5,297 bases of DNA, from contig JAJQJO010000282.1 in the NCBI GenBank assembly GCA_021323495.1, forward strand, positions 1 through 5,297, given 5' to 3'. The position numbers and the translations under genes are program-made. The notes under the pieces are model-generated. The model was not told the origin of the DNA and ran no database searches. It worked only from the letters and a program-made list of their open reading frames with translations. The DNA is from Cellvibrio sp. (GTDB lineage Bacteria; Pseudomonadota; Gammaproteobacteria; Pseudomonadales; Cellvibrionaceae). Positions 1 to 5,297 of the stretch are shown in pieces. The stretch's first letter is position 1; the number at the start of each line of letters is the position of its first letter.

Positions 1-1
1 T

Positions 2-685
2 CTGGTCCTGGGATTGGTAGTGTTGGCGTGGGCGCTGCTGGTATTGATGGTCAAATTTCCACGCATCGCCACCCAAACCGGTGCTGCCCGGGACGAAACG
101 GGTAGTTGGGCCGATTACAAAACCCTGTTGCGCAACCGTAGTTTTATGTTTGGTGTGGCGGCGCAGTTCTTTTATGTAGGGGCACAAGTGTGTATCTGGA
201 GTTTCCTGATCCGCTACGGGCAGGAGGCGGTGCCGGGTACGGGCGAGAAAACCTTGGCCAATTACCTGATGGGCTCACTGATAGTGTTTATGGTTGGTCG
301 TTTTGTGGCGACGGCACTGATGGTACGTTTCCGGGCCGCCTGGCTAATGTGGATTTACGCGCTGGCCAATGTTGTCCTCTGCGCTTATGCGATGCTGGCT
401 CCCGGTCACTCCGGCCTGCTTGCATTGGCAGCGACCAGCTTCTTTATGTCGCTGATGTTCCCTACTATTTTTGCTTTGAGTGTGAAGAGCCTCGGGCCTT
501 TGGCCAAAGCCGGCTCATCATTGGTGATCATGGCGATAATTGGCGGTGCGGTGCTGACGGCGGTGATGGGTTTGGTATCGGATTTGACCTCTATCCACCT
601 GGCGGTCGCTGTTCCCCTGGTGTGTTTCGCGGTGATTGCCTTTTACGCGCGCAGCCATGACCAGGCTGGAGTGGTGGTCCAATGA
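2..685 (+). CDS. fucP: L-fucose:H+ symporter FucP, C-terminal half (5' end outside window)
   Basis: This is an inner-membrane transporter of the major facilitator superfamily that imports L-fucose with a proton. The frame is open to the left edge, so the gene begins upstream; the TTG at 14 lies inside a membrane helix and is not a start. The 227 visible residues hold the end of helix 6 (about 1-17), a cytoplasmic loop, and helices 7-12 (roughly 48-70, 86-107, 113-132, 136-158, 172-191 and 199-215). As I recall E. coli FucP, several stretches are nearly the same: FYVGAQVCIWSFLIRY (57-72), ANYLMG (86-91), PTIFALSVKSLG (154-165), and GSSLVIMAIIGG followed by VMGLVSD (171-194). The proton- and sugar-coupling acidic residues known from E. 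coli FucP lie in the missing N-terminal half and cannot be checked. The stop codon overlaps the start of the lactonase gene (ATGA at 682-685), so the two are co-transcribed. FucP relatives can also carry L-galactose, D-arabinose or other hexoses, but the neighbouring genes favour fucose. Confidence 0.92.
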   Translation: MVLGLVVLAWALLVLMVKFPRIATQTGAARDETGSWADYKTLLRNRSFMFGVAAQFFYVGAQVCIWSFLIRYGQEAVPGTGEKTLANYLMGSLIVFMVGRFVATALMVRFRAAWLMWIYALANVVLCAYAMLAPGHSGLLALAATSFFMSLMFPTIFALSVKSLGPLAKAGSSLVIMAIIGGAVLTAVMGLVSDLTSIHLAVAVPLVCFAVIAFYARSHDQAGVVVQ

Positions 686-1527
686 TCGATGCGCATCAGC
701 ATTTCTGGCAACTGGATCAGCATGATTGCCGCTGGCCAACATCGGACCTGACACCGATTTATCGCGATTTTGGCCCGGAGGATTTATTGCCCCAGGCGCA
801 GATGGCGGGCGTGACCGGTTCGGTGTTGGTCCAGTCCCAGGAAAGTGATGCGGATACCGATTATTTATTGGCCCTTGCCGGGCAGTCTGACTTTATCAAA
901 GCGGTAGTAGGCTGGGTGGATTTGGCGGCAACAACTGCACCCGCACGCATCGCCCGGCTCGCACAGCTGCCCAAGTTGCGCGGCCTGCGCCCGATGTTGC
1001 AGTGCCGGCCGGAGGACGACTGGATTTTACGGCCGGAACTGGAGCCCGCGATTGCAGCGATGAAGGAGCACAAGCTGGCATTTGATGCGCTGGTCTACAC
1101 CCGTCACTTGCCGCATCTGGAATTGTTTGCCCGACGTCATCCGGATTTGCCCATCGTTATTGACCATGCAGCCAAACCGGCGGTGATCGCTACTGACCAG
1201 CCGGTGGAGGAGTGGTGCATCGCCATGGGCCGCATCGCCACATTGGCTAACGTCTATTGCAAAATTTCAGGTTTGCCTACGGAAGCGGGTAAAGACCAGG
1301 GGACAGCGGAGCTCCTGCCGTACATACAATATTTGCTGCGCATCTTTGGTGCGCAGCGATTGATGTGGGGCAGCGATTGGCCTGTCATAGGCTTGGCGCC
1401 AAACAAGCAGCTATGTACCTATAAAAATTGGCTTAATCTTGTCCGTCATGCACTTACTGGATATAAAACGAGCGATATTGAAAGTGTTTTCATAGGTACA
1501 AGTTTGCGTTTTTATCGAATTGCGTAA
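682..1527 (+). CDS. Sugar lactonase of the amidohydrolase superfamily (COG3618), probable L-fuconolactonase
   Basis: The 281-residue product is predicted to be a cytoplasmic TIM-barrel hydrolase that opens L-fuconolactone to L-fuconate. Seen in the sequence: the N-terminal HxH signature of the fold (DAHQHFW, His5 and His7), VVGWVDL (75-81), LRGLRPMLQ (99-107), the strand motif VIDHAAKP (159-166, His162), KISGLPTEA (194-202) and the C-terminal MWGSDWP (228-234, Asp232). This set and the length are typical of the Amidohydro_2 / COG3618 family, which contains characterised L-fucono- and L-rhamnono-lactonases. The start is fixed by the ATGA overlap with fucP; GGAG at 668-671 sits 10 bases upstream. 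Family sequence alone cannot separate fuconolactone from rhamnonolactone or galactonolactone, so the substrate is inferred from FucP and the fucose-type dehydrogenase. The last 147 bases are clearly poorer in G+C than the rest of the gene, and the C-terminal motif reads FIGTSLRFYRI where I would expect something closer to FGTNALRFY. Confidence 0.88.
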   Translation: MIDAHQHFWQLDQHDCRWPTSDLTPIYRDFGPEDLLPQAQMAGVTGSVLVQSQESDADTDYLLALAGQSDFIKAVVGWVDLAATTAPARIARLAQLPKLRGLRPMLQCRPEDDWILRPELEPAIAAMKEHKLAFDALVYTRHLPHLELFARRHPDLPIVIDHAAKPAVIATDQPVEEWCIAMGRIATLANVYCKISGLPTEAGKDQGTAELLPYIQYLLRIFGAQRLMWGSDWPVIGLAPNKQLCTYKNWLNLVRHALTGYKTSDIESVFIGTSLRFYRIA

Positions 1528-1559
1528 AGTGGAACGCCGGCGGCTGGAGCCTGTGCGTA

Positions 1560-1627
1560 GAATCCTTTGGCAGCCGGGGATAAGTTTGGCCCTGGCTGCA
1601 TATGCGGGTAAGAATCGTAAGGGATTC
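1560..1627 (+). other. Nested inverted repeats in the leader of the IclR gene (structured 5' UTR or operator)
   Basis: The 128 bases between the lactonase stop and the chosen IclR start hold two nested arms. The outer pair is GAATCCTTT (1560-1568) with AAGGGATTC (1619-1627): nine pairs, one of them G-U. The inner pair is CAGCCGGGG (1571-1579) with CCCTGGCTG (1590-1598): nine pairs, one G-U, ten-base loop. A second copy of GAATC at 1612-1616 can also pair with GATTC at 1623-1627 around a six-base loop, which would exclude the outer stem. No U-run follows, so this is not an intrinsic terminator. It could be an RNA fold affecting read-through or translation, or a regulator site. I recognise no known riboswitch and no convincing promoter in this gap. 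Confidence 0.35.
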
Positions 1628-1655
1628 GGGGAAACTAATAACGAGAATAAACACT

Positions 1656-2462
1656 ATGACTTCGATTATGACTAAAGAACTCGACAACGCTTTTTTGGAT
1701 AGCAGTGACGACGGCGAGCGCAAATACCGCGCTCCGGCGTTGGAGAAAGGCTTGGATATCCTTGAATTGCTTGCACGCAATTCATCACCTATGACGACTT
1801 CGCAGATGGCGGCCGCGCTTGGCCGTTCGGTAAGCGAATTGTTCCGCATGGTACTTGCGCTTGAGTATCGCGGGTTTATCACCCAGATGCCGGACGGGCG
1901 CGATGGCTACATGCTCACCAATAAACTCTTCACCCTTGGCATCTCCCAGGGCACGGCTAAAACCCTGCTTGAAGTAGCGCTGCCGGTGATGAAAGAGTTG
2001 ACCCGCGAGCTGGGGCAATCCTGCCATTTGGTGGTGCCGTCAGGCGACCAGATCGTGGTGGTTGCGCGGCTCGAAAGTCCGATGGACCTCGGTTTCTCGG
2101 TGCGCGTTGGCTACCGCCGCCGCCTCATCGATACTAACTCCGGCGCATTGCTCTACGGCTTTGCCACACCGGACGTACAGGCTGGTTGGCTGCCGTTATT
2201 ATCGGCAACCGTGGACCTGGAGCGCATCGAGCGGTTCCTGGCCAAGGCGCGCAAAGGGGTCGACCAGGGTTATATCCAGCTCGCCAGCGATTTTGTCGAT
2301 GGCGTAACGGATTTCTGTGTGCCCATCATCGGAGTGCACGGTGCCGCCGCCGTATTGATCATCCCGTTTATCCACATCAAATCCCAAGCCATAAGCGCGG
2401 AGCGGGTGCTGGAGCGGCTGCTGCAAGCGGCCGATAAAATCTCCAACGGCCTGATCGACTAA
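1656..2462 (+). CDS. IclR-family transcriptional regulator, likely controls the fucose genes
   Basis: This is a DNA-binding regulator of 268 residues from the start chosen here. Residues about 25-95 form the winged helix-turn-helix of the family: APALEKGLDILELLA leads in, MTTSQMAAALGRS (46-58) is the first part of the HTH, VSELFRMVLAL (59-69) is the likely recognition helix, and the wing runs through RDGYMLTNKLFTLG (82-95). Residues about 100-268 match the IclR effector-binding domain: LGQSCHLVVPSGDQIVVVARLESP (119-142), the small-residue turn DTNSGALLYGFA (159-170), GVDQGYIQLASDFVDGVTDF (201-220) and VPIIG...AAVLIIPFI (222-239). An ATG at 1602 would add 18 residues but lies right behind an inverted repeat and lacks a ribosome site. 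The ATG at 1656 has only a weak site (GAG at 1643-1645); the ATG at 1668 is also possible. The gene may be read through from fucP and the lactonase gene, since no terminator is seen between, and it ends at a strong terminator. A sugar-pathway effector is likely, by analogy with the IclR gene of the Campylobacter fucose locus; whether it activates or represses cannot be told. Confidence 0.9.
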   Translation: MTSIMTKELDNAFLDSSDDGERKYRAPALEKGLDILELLARNSSPMTTSQMAAALGRSVSELFRMVLALEYRGFITQMPDGRDGYMLTNKLFTLGISQGTAKTLLEVALPVMKELTRELGQSCHLVVPSGDQIVVVARLESPMDLGFSVRVGYRRRLIDTNSGALLYGFATPDVQAGWLPLLSATVDLERIERFLAKARKGVDQGYIQLASDFVDGVTDFCVPIIGVHGAAAVLIIPFIHIKSQAISAERVLERLLQAADKISNGLID

Positions 2463-2481
2463 CCTGTTTGACATCCACCAC

Positions 2482-2511
2482 AAAAAGCCGGCTCGTGTAG
2501 TCGGCTTTTTT
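2482..2511 (+). terminator. Strong rho-independent terminator after the IclR gene
   Basis: AAAAAGCCGGCT (2482-2493) pairs with AGTCGGCTTTTT (2499-2510): a 12-pair stem with one G-U pair and the five-base loop CGTGT. It ends in a run of six T (2506-2511) and begins 20 bases after the IclR stop. The A-run on the left arm makes it formally bidirectional, but no gene faces it from the right. It separates the upstream group (fucP, lactonase, IclR) from the dehydrogenase-dehydratase operon, which must therefore have its own promoter. Confidence 0.88.
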
Positions 2512-2551
2512 ATGGGCGATCAAAAAACACAAGCGCGGGGTTGTCGCATTT

Positions 2552-2568
2552 TTTAGAAAAAGTCTAAA
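2552..2568 (+). promoter_or_regulatory. Inverted repeat TTTAGA-N5-TCTAAA, candidate operator/promoter region of the dehydrogenase operon
   Basis: A perfect six-base inverted repeat (2552-2557 and 2563-2568) with the spacer AAAAG lies in the AT-rich gap between the terminator and the dehydrogenase gene. Because the terminator closes the upstream unit, a promoter must lie within 2512-2640. A poor sigma-70-like pair can be drawn across this spot (TTGTCG at 2541-2546 with TAAATA at 2565-2570, spacing 18), and TATATG at 2573-2578 is another possible -10. None is strong enough to fix a start site, which would suit a regulated promoter. Binding by the IclR protein is only inferred. Confidence 0.35.
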
Positions 2569-2584
2569 TAACTATATGTGATTT

Positions 2585-2598
2585 CGGAACGGGTTCGG
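2585..2598 (+). promoter_or_regulatory. Imperfect palindrome CGGAACGGGTTCGG, second candidate operator
   Basis: GAAC (2587-2590) and GTTC (2593-2596) are inverted around GG, with an additional C-G match at the outer ends. This is a local G+C-rich island in an otherwise AT-rich promoter region, about 52-65 bases before the dehydrogenase start. Size and symmetry would suit a transcription-factor site. A related but weaker string, GGAACGCCGGCG, occurs at 1531-1542 in front of the IclR gene; 8 of 12 bases agree, too few to be sure that it is the same motif. Confidence 0.28.
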
Positions 2599-2640
2599 CT
2601 AAAATGATTTTTATTAGCAATTCCTATTTTAATTATAAAA

Positions 2641-2645
2641 AGAGG
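2641..2645 (+). promoter_or_regulatory. Ribosome binding site deciding the GTG start of the dehydrogenase
   Basis: AGAGG lies four bases before the GTG at 2650, a spacing slightly shorter than usual. No ATG in this frame occurs between here and the conserved N-terminal LLGFGAAPIGNLY motif, and this purine run is the only good ribosome site near the beginning of the frame, so GTG at 2650 is taken as the start. Confidence 0.55.
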
Positions 2646-2649
2646 TTGT

Positions 2650-3711
2650 GTGGGTAAGTTTAATCGGCTTCCAACGCGTAGTTTCGGGTCTGGTTCAGGG
2701 CATGCTGCGGTACCTGTGTCCCTGTTAGGTTTCGGTGCAGCGCCGATTGGTAATCTCTACCAACCTTTAAGTGATGCGCAGGCGAAGGGCGCAATTGATT
2801 CGGCACTCGCTGCCGGTATTGGCTATTTCGACACTGCTCCCCATTACGGTTTTGGCCTGAGCGAAGCCCGTCTGGGTGCTGCACTGGCACAATCTCCCGC
2901 GGTTCAACCCGTCATTTCGAGCAAGGTAGGGCGGTTACTGGTGCCCAGTAGCTCCACTGCCAGCGTGCGCCACGGGTTTGCTGATGCCCCACCGCTGGAG
3001 CCACGCTTTGATTACAGTTACGACGGCGTCATGCGTTCCTTTGAGGCGAGCCTGAAGCGCCTGCAACGCGATCATATAGATATCCTTTTTGCCCACGATC
3101 TGGGGCCACTGACCCATGGCACAGATCATCCGGCACACTTCCGCACATTTATGGACGGCGGCTACCGCGCGATGAATGAATTGAAAGCGAGCGGCCGGGT
3201 GACAGCAATCGGCTTGGGGACCAACGAGTGGCAGATCTGTGAAGCCGCATTGAAGCACGGCGATTTTGATGGCTTCTTACTCGCTGGCCGCTACACCTTG
3301 TTGGAGCAAAGCGCCTGCGAAACTTTTCTTCCGCTCTGCGCCCGGCGCGGTGCATCAGTGATTCTCGGCGGACCATTTAATTCCGGTATTTTGGCGACCG
3401 GTGTAAAGAGCGCCGCTATCGCTAGCGGCAAAGTGCCGCTGCACTATAACTATGAACCGGCGCCCCAGGCGATTATTGACCGGGTTGCGCAACTCGAATC
3501 AGTGTGCGGGGAATTTGCTGTACCGCTCGCAGCGGCGGCATTGCAATTTCCAATTGCCCATCCACAAATTTGTTCGGTATTGGCGGGGCTTGCGACTGAT
3601 GCCGAGGTGCAACAAGCAGTTGCCTGGATAAATACCCCGATTCCCGATGAACTCTGGCAGCAGCTGCGCGAGTGCGGATTGCTGCACCCGGCTGCACCCA
3701 CTCCCGCTTGA
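2650..3711 (+). CDS. Aldo/keto reductase, L-fucose dehydrogenase (D-threo-aldose 1-dehydrogenase) type
   Basis: The 353-residue product is predicted to be a cytoplasmic NAD(P)-dependent TIM-barrel oxidoreductase that oxidises L-fucose at C1 to L-fuconolactone, the first step of the oxidative route. The aldo/keto reductase catalytic tetrad is complete: Asp61 and Tyr66 in YFDTAPHYGFGLSE, Lys92 in ISSKVGR and His149 in DILFAHDLG. The N-terminal LLGFGAAPIGNLY (25-37), the HDLGPLTHG stretch (149-157), GLGTNEWQ (188-195) and RYTLLEQ (214-220) are features I associate with the L-fucose/D-threo-aldose dehydrogenase and pyridoxal 4-dehydrogenase branch of the superfamily. GGPFNSGILATG (240-251) lies near the expected cofactor-binding part of the barrel. 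The start is GTG. It is the first gene of the operon, 138 bases after a terminator, and the small dehydratase subunit follows after 15 bases. L-galactose, D-arabinose or pyridoxal are alternative substrates within this branch; the fucP and lactonase neighbours favour L-fucose. Confidence 0.87.
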   Translation: MGKFNRLPTRSFGSGSGHAAVPVSLLGFGAAPIGNLYQPLSDAQAKGAIDSALAAGIGYFDTAPHYGFGLSEARLGAALAQSPAVQPVISSKVGRLLVPSSSTASVRHGFADAPPLEPRFDYSYDGVMRSFEASLKRLQRDHIDILFAHDLGPLTHGTDHPAHFRTFMDGGYRAMNELKASGRVTAIGLGTNEWQICEAALKHGDFDGFLLAGRYTLLEQSACETFLPLCARRGASVILGGPFNSGILATGVKSAAIASGKVPLHYNYEPAPQAIIDRVAQLESVCGEFAVPLAAAALQFPIAHPQICSVLAGLATDAEVQQAVAWINTPIPDELWQQLRECGLLHPAAPTPA

Positions 3712-3726
3712 TTTTCAGGATTAACT

Positions 3727-4071
3727 ATGACGCAAACCAACCCGGCCGCACCGCCAACAACAGCGCTAGCGCCAGTGATATTGCTGCACCCGGATGACAA
3801 CATCCTGGTGTGTGTAAAACATATTTCCGTGGGTGACCGATTTTCGATTGACGGTGAAACCATCGTCAGTGCTGCTGCTATCGACGTTGGCCACAAGATT
3901 GCGCGCCGACCATTAAATGTGGGCGACAAAGTGTATCGCTATGGCGCGCCCATCGGTTCGATGACCGAGGCGGTCGCACCAGGTGAACACGTGCATATGC
4001 ACAATATGAAAAGTGATTACATTCCCAGTCACACCCGCAGCCGCCAAAATAAAGACCGGAGTGAATCATGA
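3727..4071 (+). CDS. UxaA-family dehydratase, small (SAF-domain) subunit
   Basis: The 114-residue protein corresponds to the N-terminal SAF domain of altronate/galactarate dehydratases (UxaA, GarD), here made as a separate chain. After a low-complexity Pro/Ala/Thr stretch (about 5-16) come VILLHPDDNILVCVK (17-31), HKIARRPLNVGDKVYRYGAPIG (56-77) and the family signature GEHVHMHNMK (86-95, usually GEHVHTHN), followed by SDYIP. A hydrophilic tail (101-114) closes the chain where a fused enzyme would have its linker. AGGA at 3717-3720 stands six bases before the ATG. The stop overlaps the start of the large subunit (ATGA, 4068-4071), which suits equal production of two parts of one enzyme. On its own this domain is not expected to be catalytic; in fused relatives it packs against the large domain at or near the active site. 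Together the two chains (114 + 409 residues) are close to the length of E. coli UxaA, near 495. The substrate is inferred to be L-fuconate from context. Confidence 0.88.
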   Translation: MTQTNPAAPPTTALAPVILLHPDDNILVCVKHISVGDRFSIDGETIVSAAAIDVGHKIARRPLNVGDKVYRYGAPIGSMTEAVAPGEHVHMHNMKSDYIPSHTRSRQNKDRSES

Positions 4072-5297
4072 GTAGTCCCGTTAATAACGCAATACATTTT
4101 TCTGGTTGGCAACGCGCTGATGGTCGCAAAGGTATTCGCAATGTAATTGTGGTTGCTTACCTGGTTGAATGTGCCCATCACGTCACACGCAGGATTGTGA
4201 ATCTCGCTAATGATATGGACGTGCATTTAATTGGCTTTCCCGGTTGTTATCCCAACCAATACGCCTACGAAATGATGCGCGCGGTTTGCACCCATCCGAA
4301 TGTTGGTGGTGCATTGCTGGTATCGCTCGGCTGTGAAAGTATGAATCGTGAAAAATTATTGCGCGATATCCTCGCCAGCGGCCGCCCTGCAGAGTTGTTG
4401 GTAATCCAGGAAGCGGGCGGTACTAAAAGCACGATTGAGTTGGGCGTTGCTGCAGTAAAAAGGTTGCAAGGTGAAGCGGCAAAAGTGGCGCGCGTGCCCA
4501 TGTATTTAAATGAATTAATTGTGGGGACTATTTGTGGTGGCTCTGATGGCACCAGTGGTATCAGCGCAAACCCTGCGGTAGGGCGCTGCTTTGATGCGCT
4601 GGTGGCGGCCGATGCTATTTGTATCTTTGAAGAGACCGGCGAATTAATCGGCTGTGAAACCATTATGGCGGAGCGCGCAATTACCCCGGAGTTGGGCGCT
4701 GAAATCGAAGCCTGCGTGGCCAAAGCGGAACATTACTATCGCGTAATGGGGTTTGGCAGTTTCGCACCGGGTAATGCCGATGGTGGCCTGACAACGCTCG
4801 AAGAAAAATCCATGGGTGCCTATTCCAAATCAGGCTCATCGCCCATCAGTGGCCTGATTAAACCGGGTGATATCCCGCCTGCCGGTGGCTTGTATTTATT
4901 GGATGTAGTGCCCGATGGTGAGCCGCGTTTTGGCTTCCCGAATATTTCTGATAATGCCGAAATTATCGAATTAATTGCCTGCGGTTCCCATGTCATTTTA
5001 TTTACTACCGGACGCGGTTCAGTAGTGGGTTCGGCAATTTCCCCGGTAATTAAAGTGTGCGCCAATCCGGAAACCTATCGCCGTCTGGCAGGGGATATGG
5101 ATGTGAATGCCGGGCGTATTTTGGAAGGTGAAGCAACACTCGATGAAGTGGGCGCAGAAATTTTGCAAAACGTTATCGATGTGGCATCGGGCCAACGCAG
5201 CGTATCGGAAGAGCTGGGGCATCAGGAATTTATTTTGACCTACAAAGCGTTTGAGCCAATTGGTCCAAGTTGTCTGCCGGTAAGGCAGATTGCGTGA
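4068..5297 (+). CDS. UxaA-family dehydratase, large catalytic subunit, probable L-fuconate dehydratase
   Basis: The 409-residue chain matches the C-terminal catalytic part of altronate/galactarate dehydratases, metal-dependent enzymes that remove water from sugar acids to give 2-keto-3-deoxy acids. Visible signatures in order: FSGWQRADGRKGIRN (11-25, family form GYxRxDGRxGxRN), SLGCE (86-90), IQEAGGT (113-119), TICGGSDGTSGISANPAVG (154-172, with Cys156), FEETGELIGCE (187-197), TTLEEKSMGAYSKSGS (242-257) and FTTGRGSVVGSAISPVIKV (312-330). The start is set by the ATGA overlap with the small subunit and by GGAG at 4058-4061, six bases upstream. The stop TGA is the last codon of the window, so the gene appears complete. 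Chain and motifs are intact, with no sign of decay. In this setting L-fuconate is the likely substrate, giving 2-keto-3-deoxy-L-fuconate, as proposed for the split UxaA genes cj0482/cj0483 of Campylobacter. D-altronate or another aldonate/aldarate remains possible, since specificity cannot be read from the motifs. The following pathway genes would be expected just beyond the right edge. Confidence 0.9.
   Translation: MSSPVNNAIHFSGWQRADGRKGIRNVIVVAYLVECAHHVTRRIVNLANDMDVHLIGFPGCYPNQYAYEMMRAVCTHPNVGGALLVSLGCESMNREKLLRDILASGRPAELLVIQEAGGTKSTIELGVAAVKRLQGEAAKVARVPMYLNELIVGTICGGSDGTSGISANPAVGRCFDALVAADAICIFEETGELIGCETIMAERAITPELGAEIEACVAKAEHYYRVMGFGSFAPGNADGGLTTLEEKSMGAYSKSGSSPISGLIKPGDIPPAGGLYLLDVVPDGEPRFGFPNISDNAEIIELIACGSHVILFTTGRGSVVGSAISPVIKVCANPETYRRLAGDMDVNAGRILEGEATLDEVGAEILQNVIDVASGQRSVSEELGHQEFILTYKAFEPIGPSCLPVRQIA

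Noticed and set aside
190..660. 156-residue + strand frame inside fucP
   Set aside because: It overlaps, out of frame, a stretch nearly identical in motif to known FucP; its Gly/Arg/Cys-rich translation is a shadow.
14..685. TTG at 14 as the real start of a short membrane protein
   Set aside because: The frame is open to the window edge and the residues around it form the end of FucP helix 6; the protein is simply cut by the window.
1602..1655. Upstream ATG at 1602 as the IclR start (18 extra residues)
   Set aside because: There is no ribosome site, it falls within the nested repeats, and the extra residues (many Arg/Ile) lie outside the family's usual domain; ATG at 1656 is preferred, though not proven.
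1490..1882. 130-residue reverse-strand frame overlapping the IclR start, as a possible divergent gene
   Set aside because: It runs antisense through the conserved helix-turn-helix of the IclR gene, shows no recognisable domain and is Ser/Arg rich as expected for a shadow frame.
2621..2640. TTTTA-ATTA-TAAAA near-palindrome just before the dehydrogenase ribosome site
   Set aside because: Pure A/T symmetry in an AT-rich stretch arises easily by chance, and it lies too close to the start codon to be a convincing core promoter; not listed as a feature.
3450..3929. 159-residue reverse-strand frame across the dehydrogenase/small-subunit junction
   Set aside because: Antisense to two genes with intact family motifs; its Ala/Ser/Cys-rich composition reflects the opposite strand and matches no family I know.
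4265..4723. 152-residue reverse-strand frame inside the large dehydratase gene
   Set aside because: It lies wholly antisense to conserved UxaA motifs, with no ribosome site or recognisable domain.
1..5297. tRNA/rRNA genes, CRISPR arrays, insertion sequences or defence genes
   Set aside because: No tRNA-like cloverleaf, regularly spaced repeats, transposase motif or terminal inverted repeats were seen; the window is ordinary metabolic DNA with an unusual enzyme combination.

Overview
The window carries six genes, all on the + strand, that together look like part of an L-fucose catabolic locus of the non-phosphorylative (oxidative) type. In order they are: the C-terminal half of a FucP-type fucose/H+ symporter (cut by the left edge), a COG3618-type sugar lactonase, an IclR-family regulator, an aldo/keto reductase of the L-fucose (D-threo-aldose 1-) dehydrogenase type, and a UxaA-family sugar-acid dehydratase split into a small SAF-domain protein and a large catalytic protein. 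The last stop codon is the final base of the window. Coding density is high, and no stretch above 300 bases lacks a gene.

Layout. Region 1 (2-1527) holds fucP and the lactonase gene, which overlap by ATGA and are presumably translationally coupled. Region 2 (1528-2511) holds a 128-base leader with nested inverted repeats, the IclR gene and a strong intrinsic terminator. Region 3 (2512-2649) is an AT-rich promoter region with two short inverted repeats that could be operators. Region 4 (2650-5297) is a tight three-gene operon: dehydrogenase, 15-base gap, small dehydratase subunit, ATGA overlap, large dehydratase subunit.

How the genes would work together (inference from families and context): FucP imports L-fucose, the aldo/keto reductase oxidises it to L-fuconolactone, the amidohydrolase-fold lactonase opens this to L-fuconate, and the split UxaA pair dehydrates L-fuconate to 2-keto-3-deoxy-L-fuconate. 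The enzymes that would finish the route (a 2-keto-3-deoxy-fuconate dehydrogenase plus hydrolase, or an aldolase) are not in the window. The IclR protein is the likely local regulator. The set of FucP, amidohydrolase, IclR regulator and separate UxaA N- and C-terminal proteins recalls the Campylobacter jejuni fucose locus (cj0480c-cj0490). The first oxidation step here, however, is an aldo/keto reductase, as in Xanthomonas/Pseudomonas-type pathways, rather than the short-chain dehydrogenase of Campylobacter.

Organism: moderate G+C (a little above 50 % by eye), Shine-Dalgarno starts, ATGA couplings and a FucP very close to the enterobacterial protein point to a Gram-negative, most likely a gammaproteobacterium. 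A saprophytic polysaccharide degrader such as Cellvibrio or a relative would fit, but this is a guess from style and gene content and not a demonstrated assignment.
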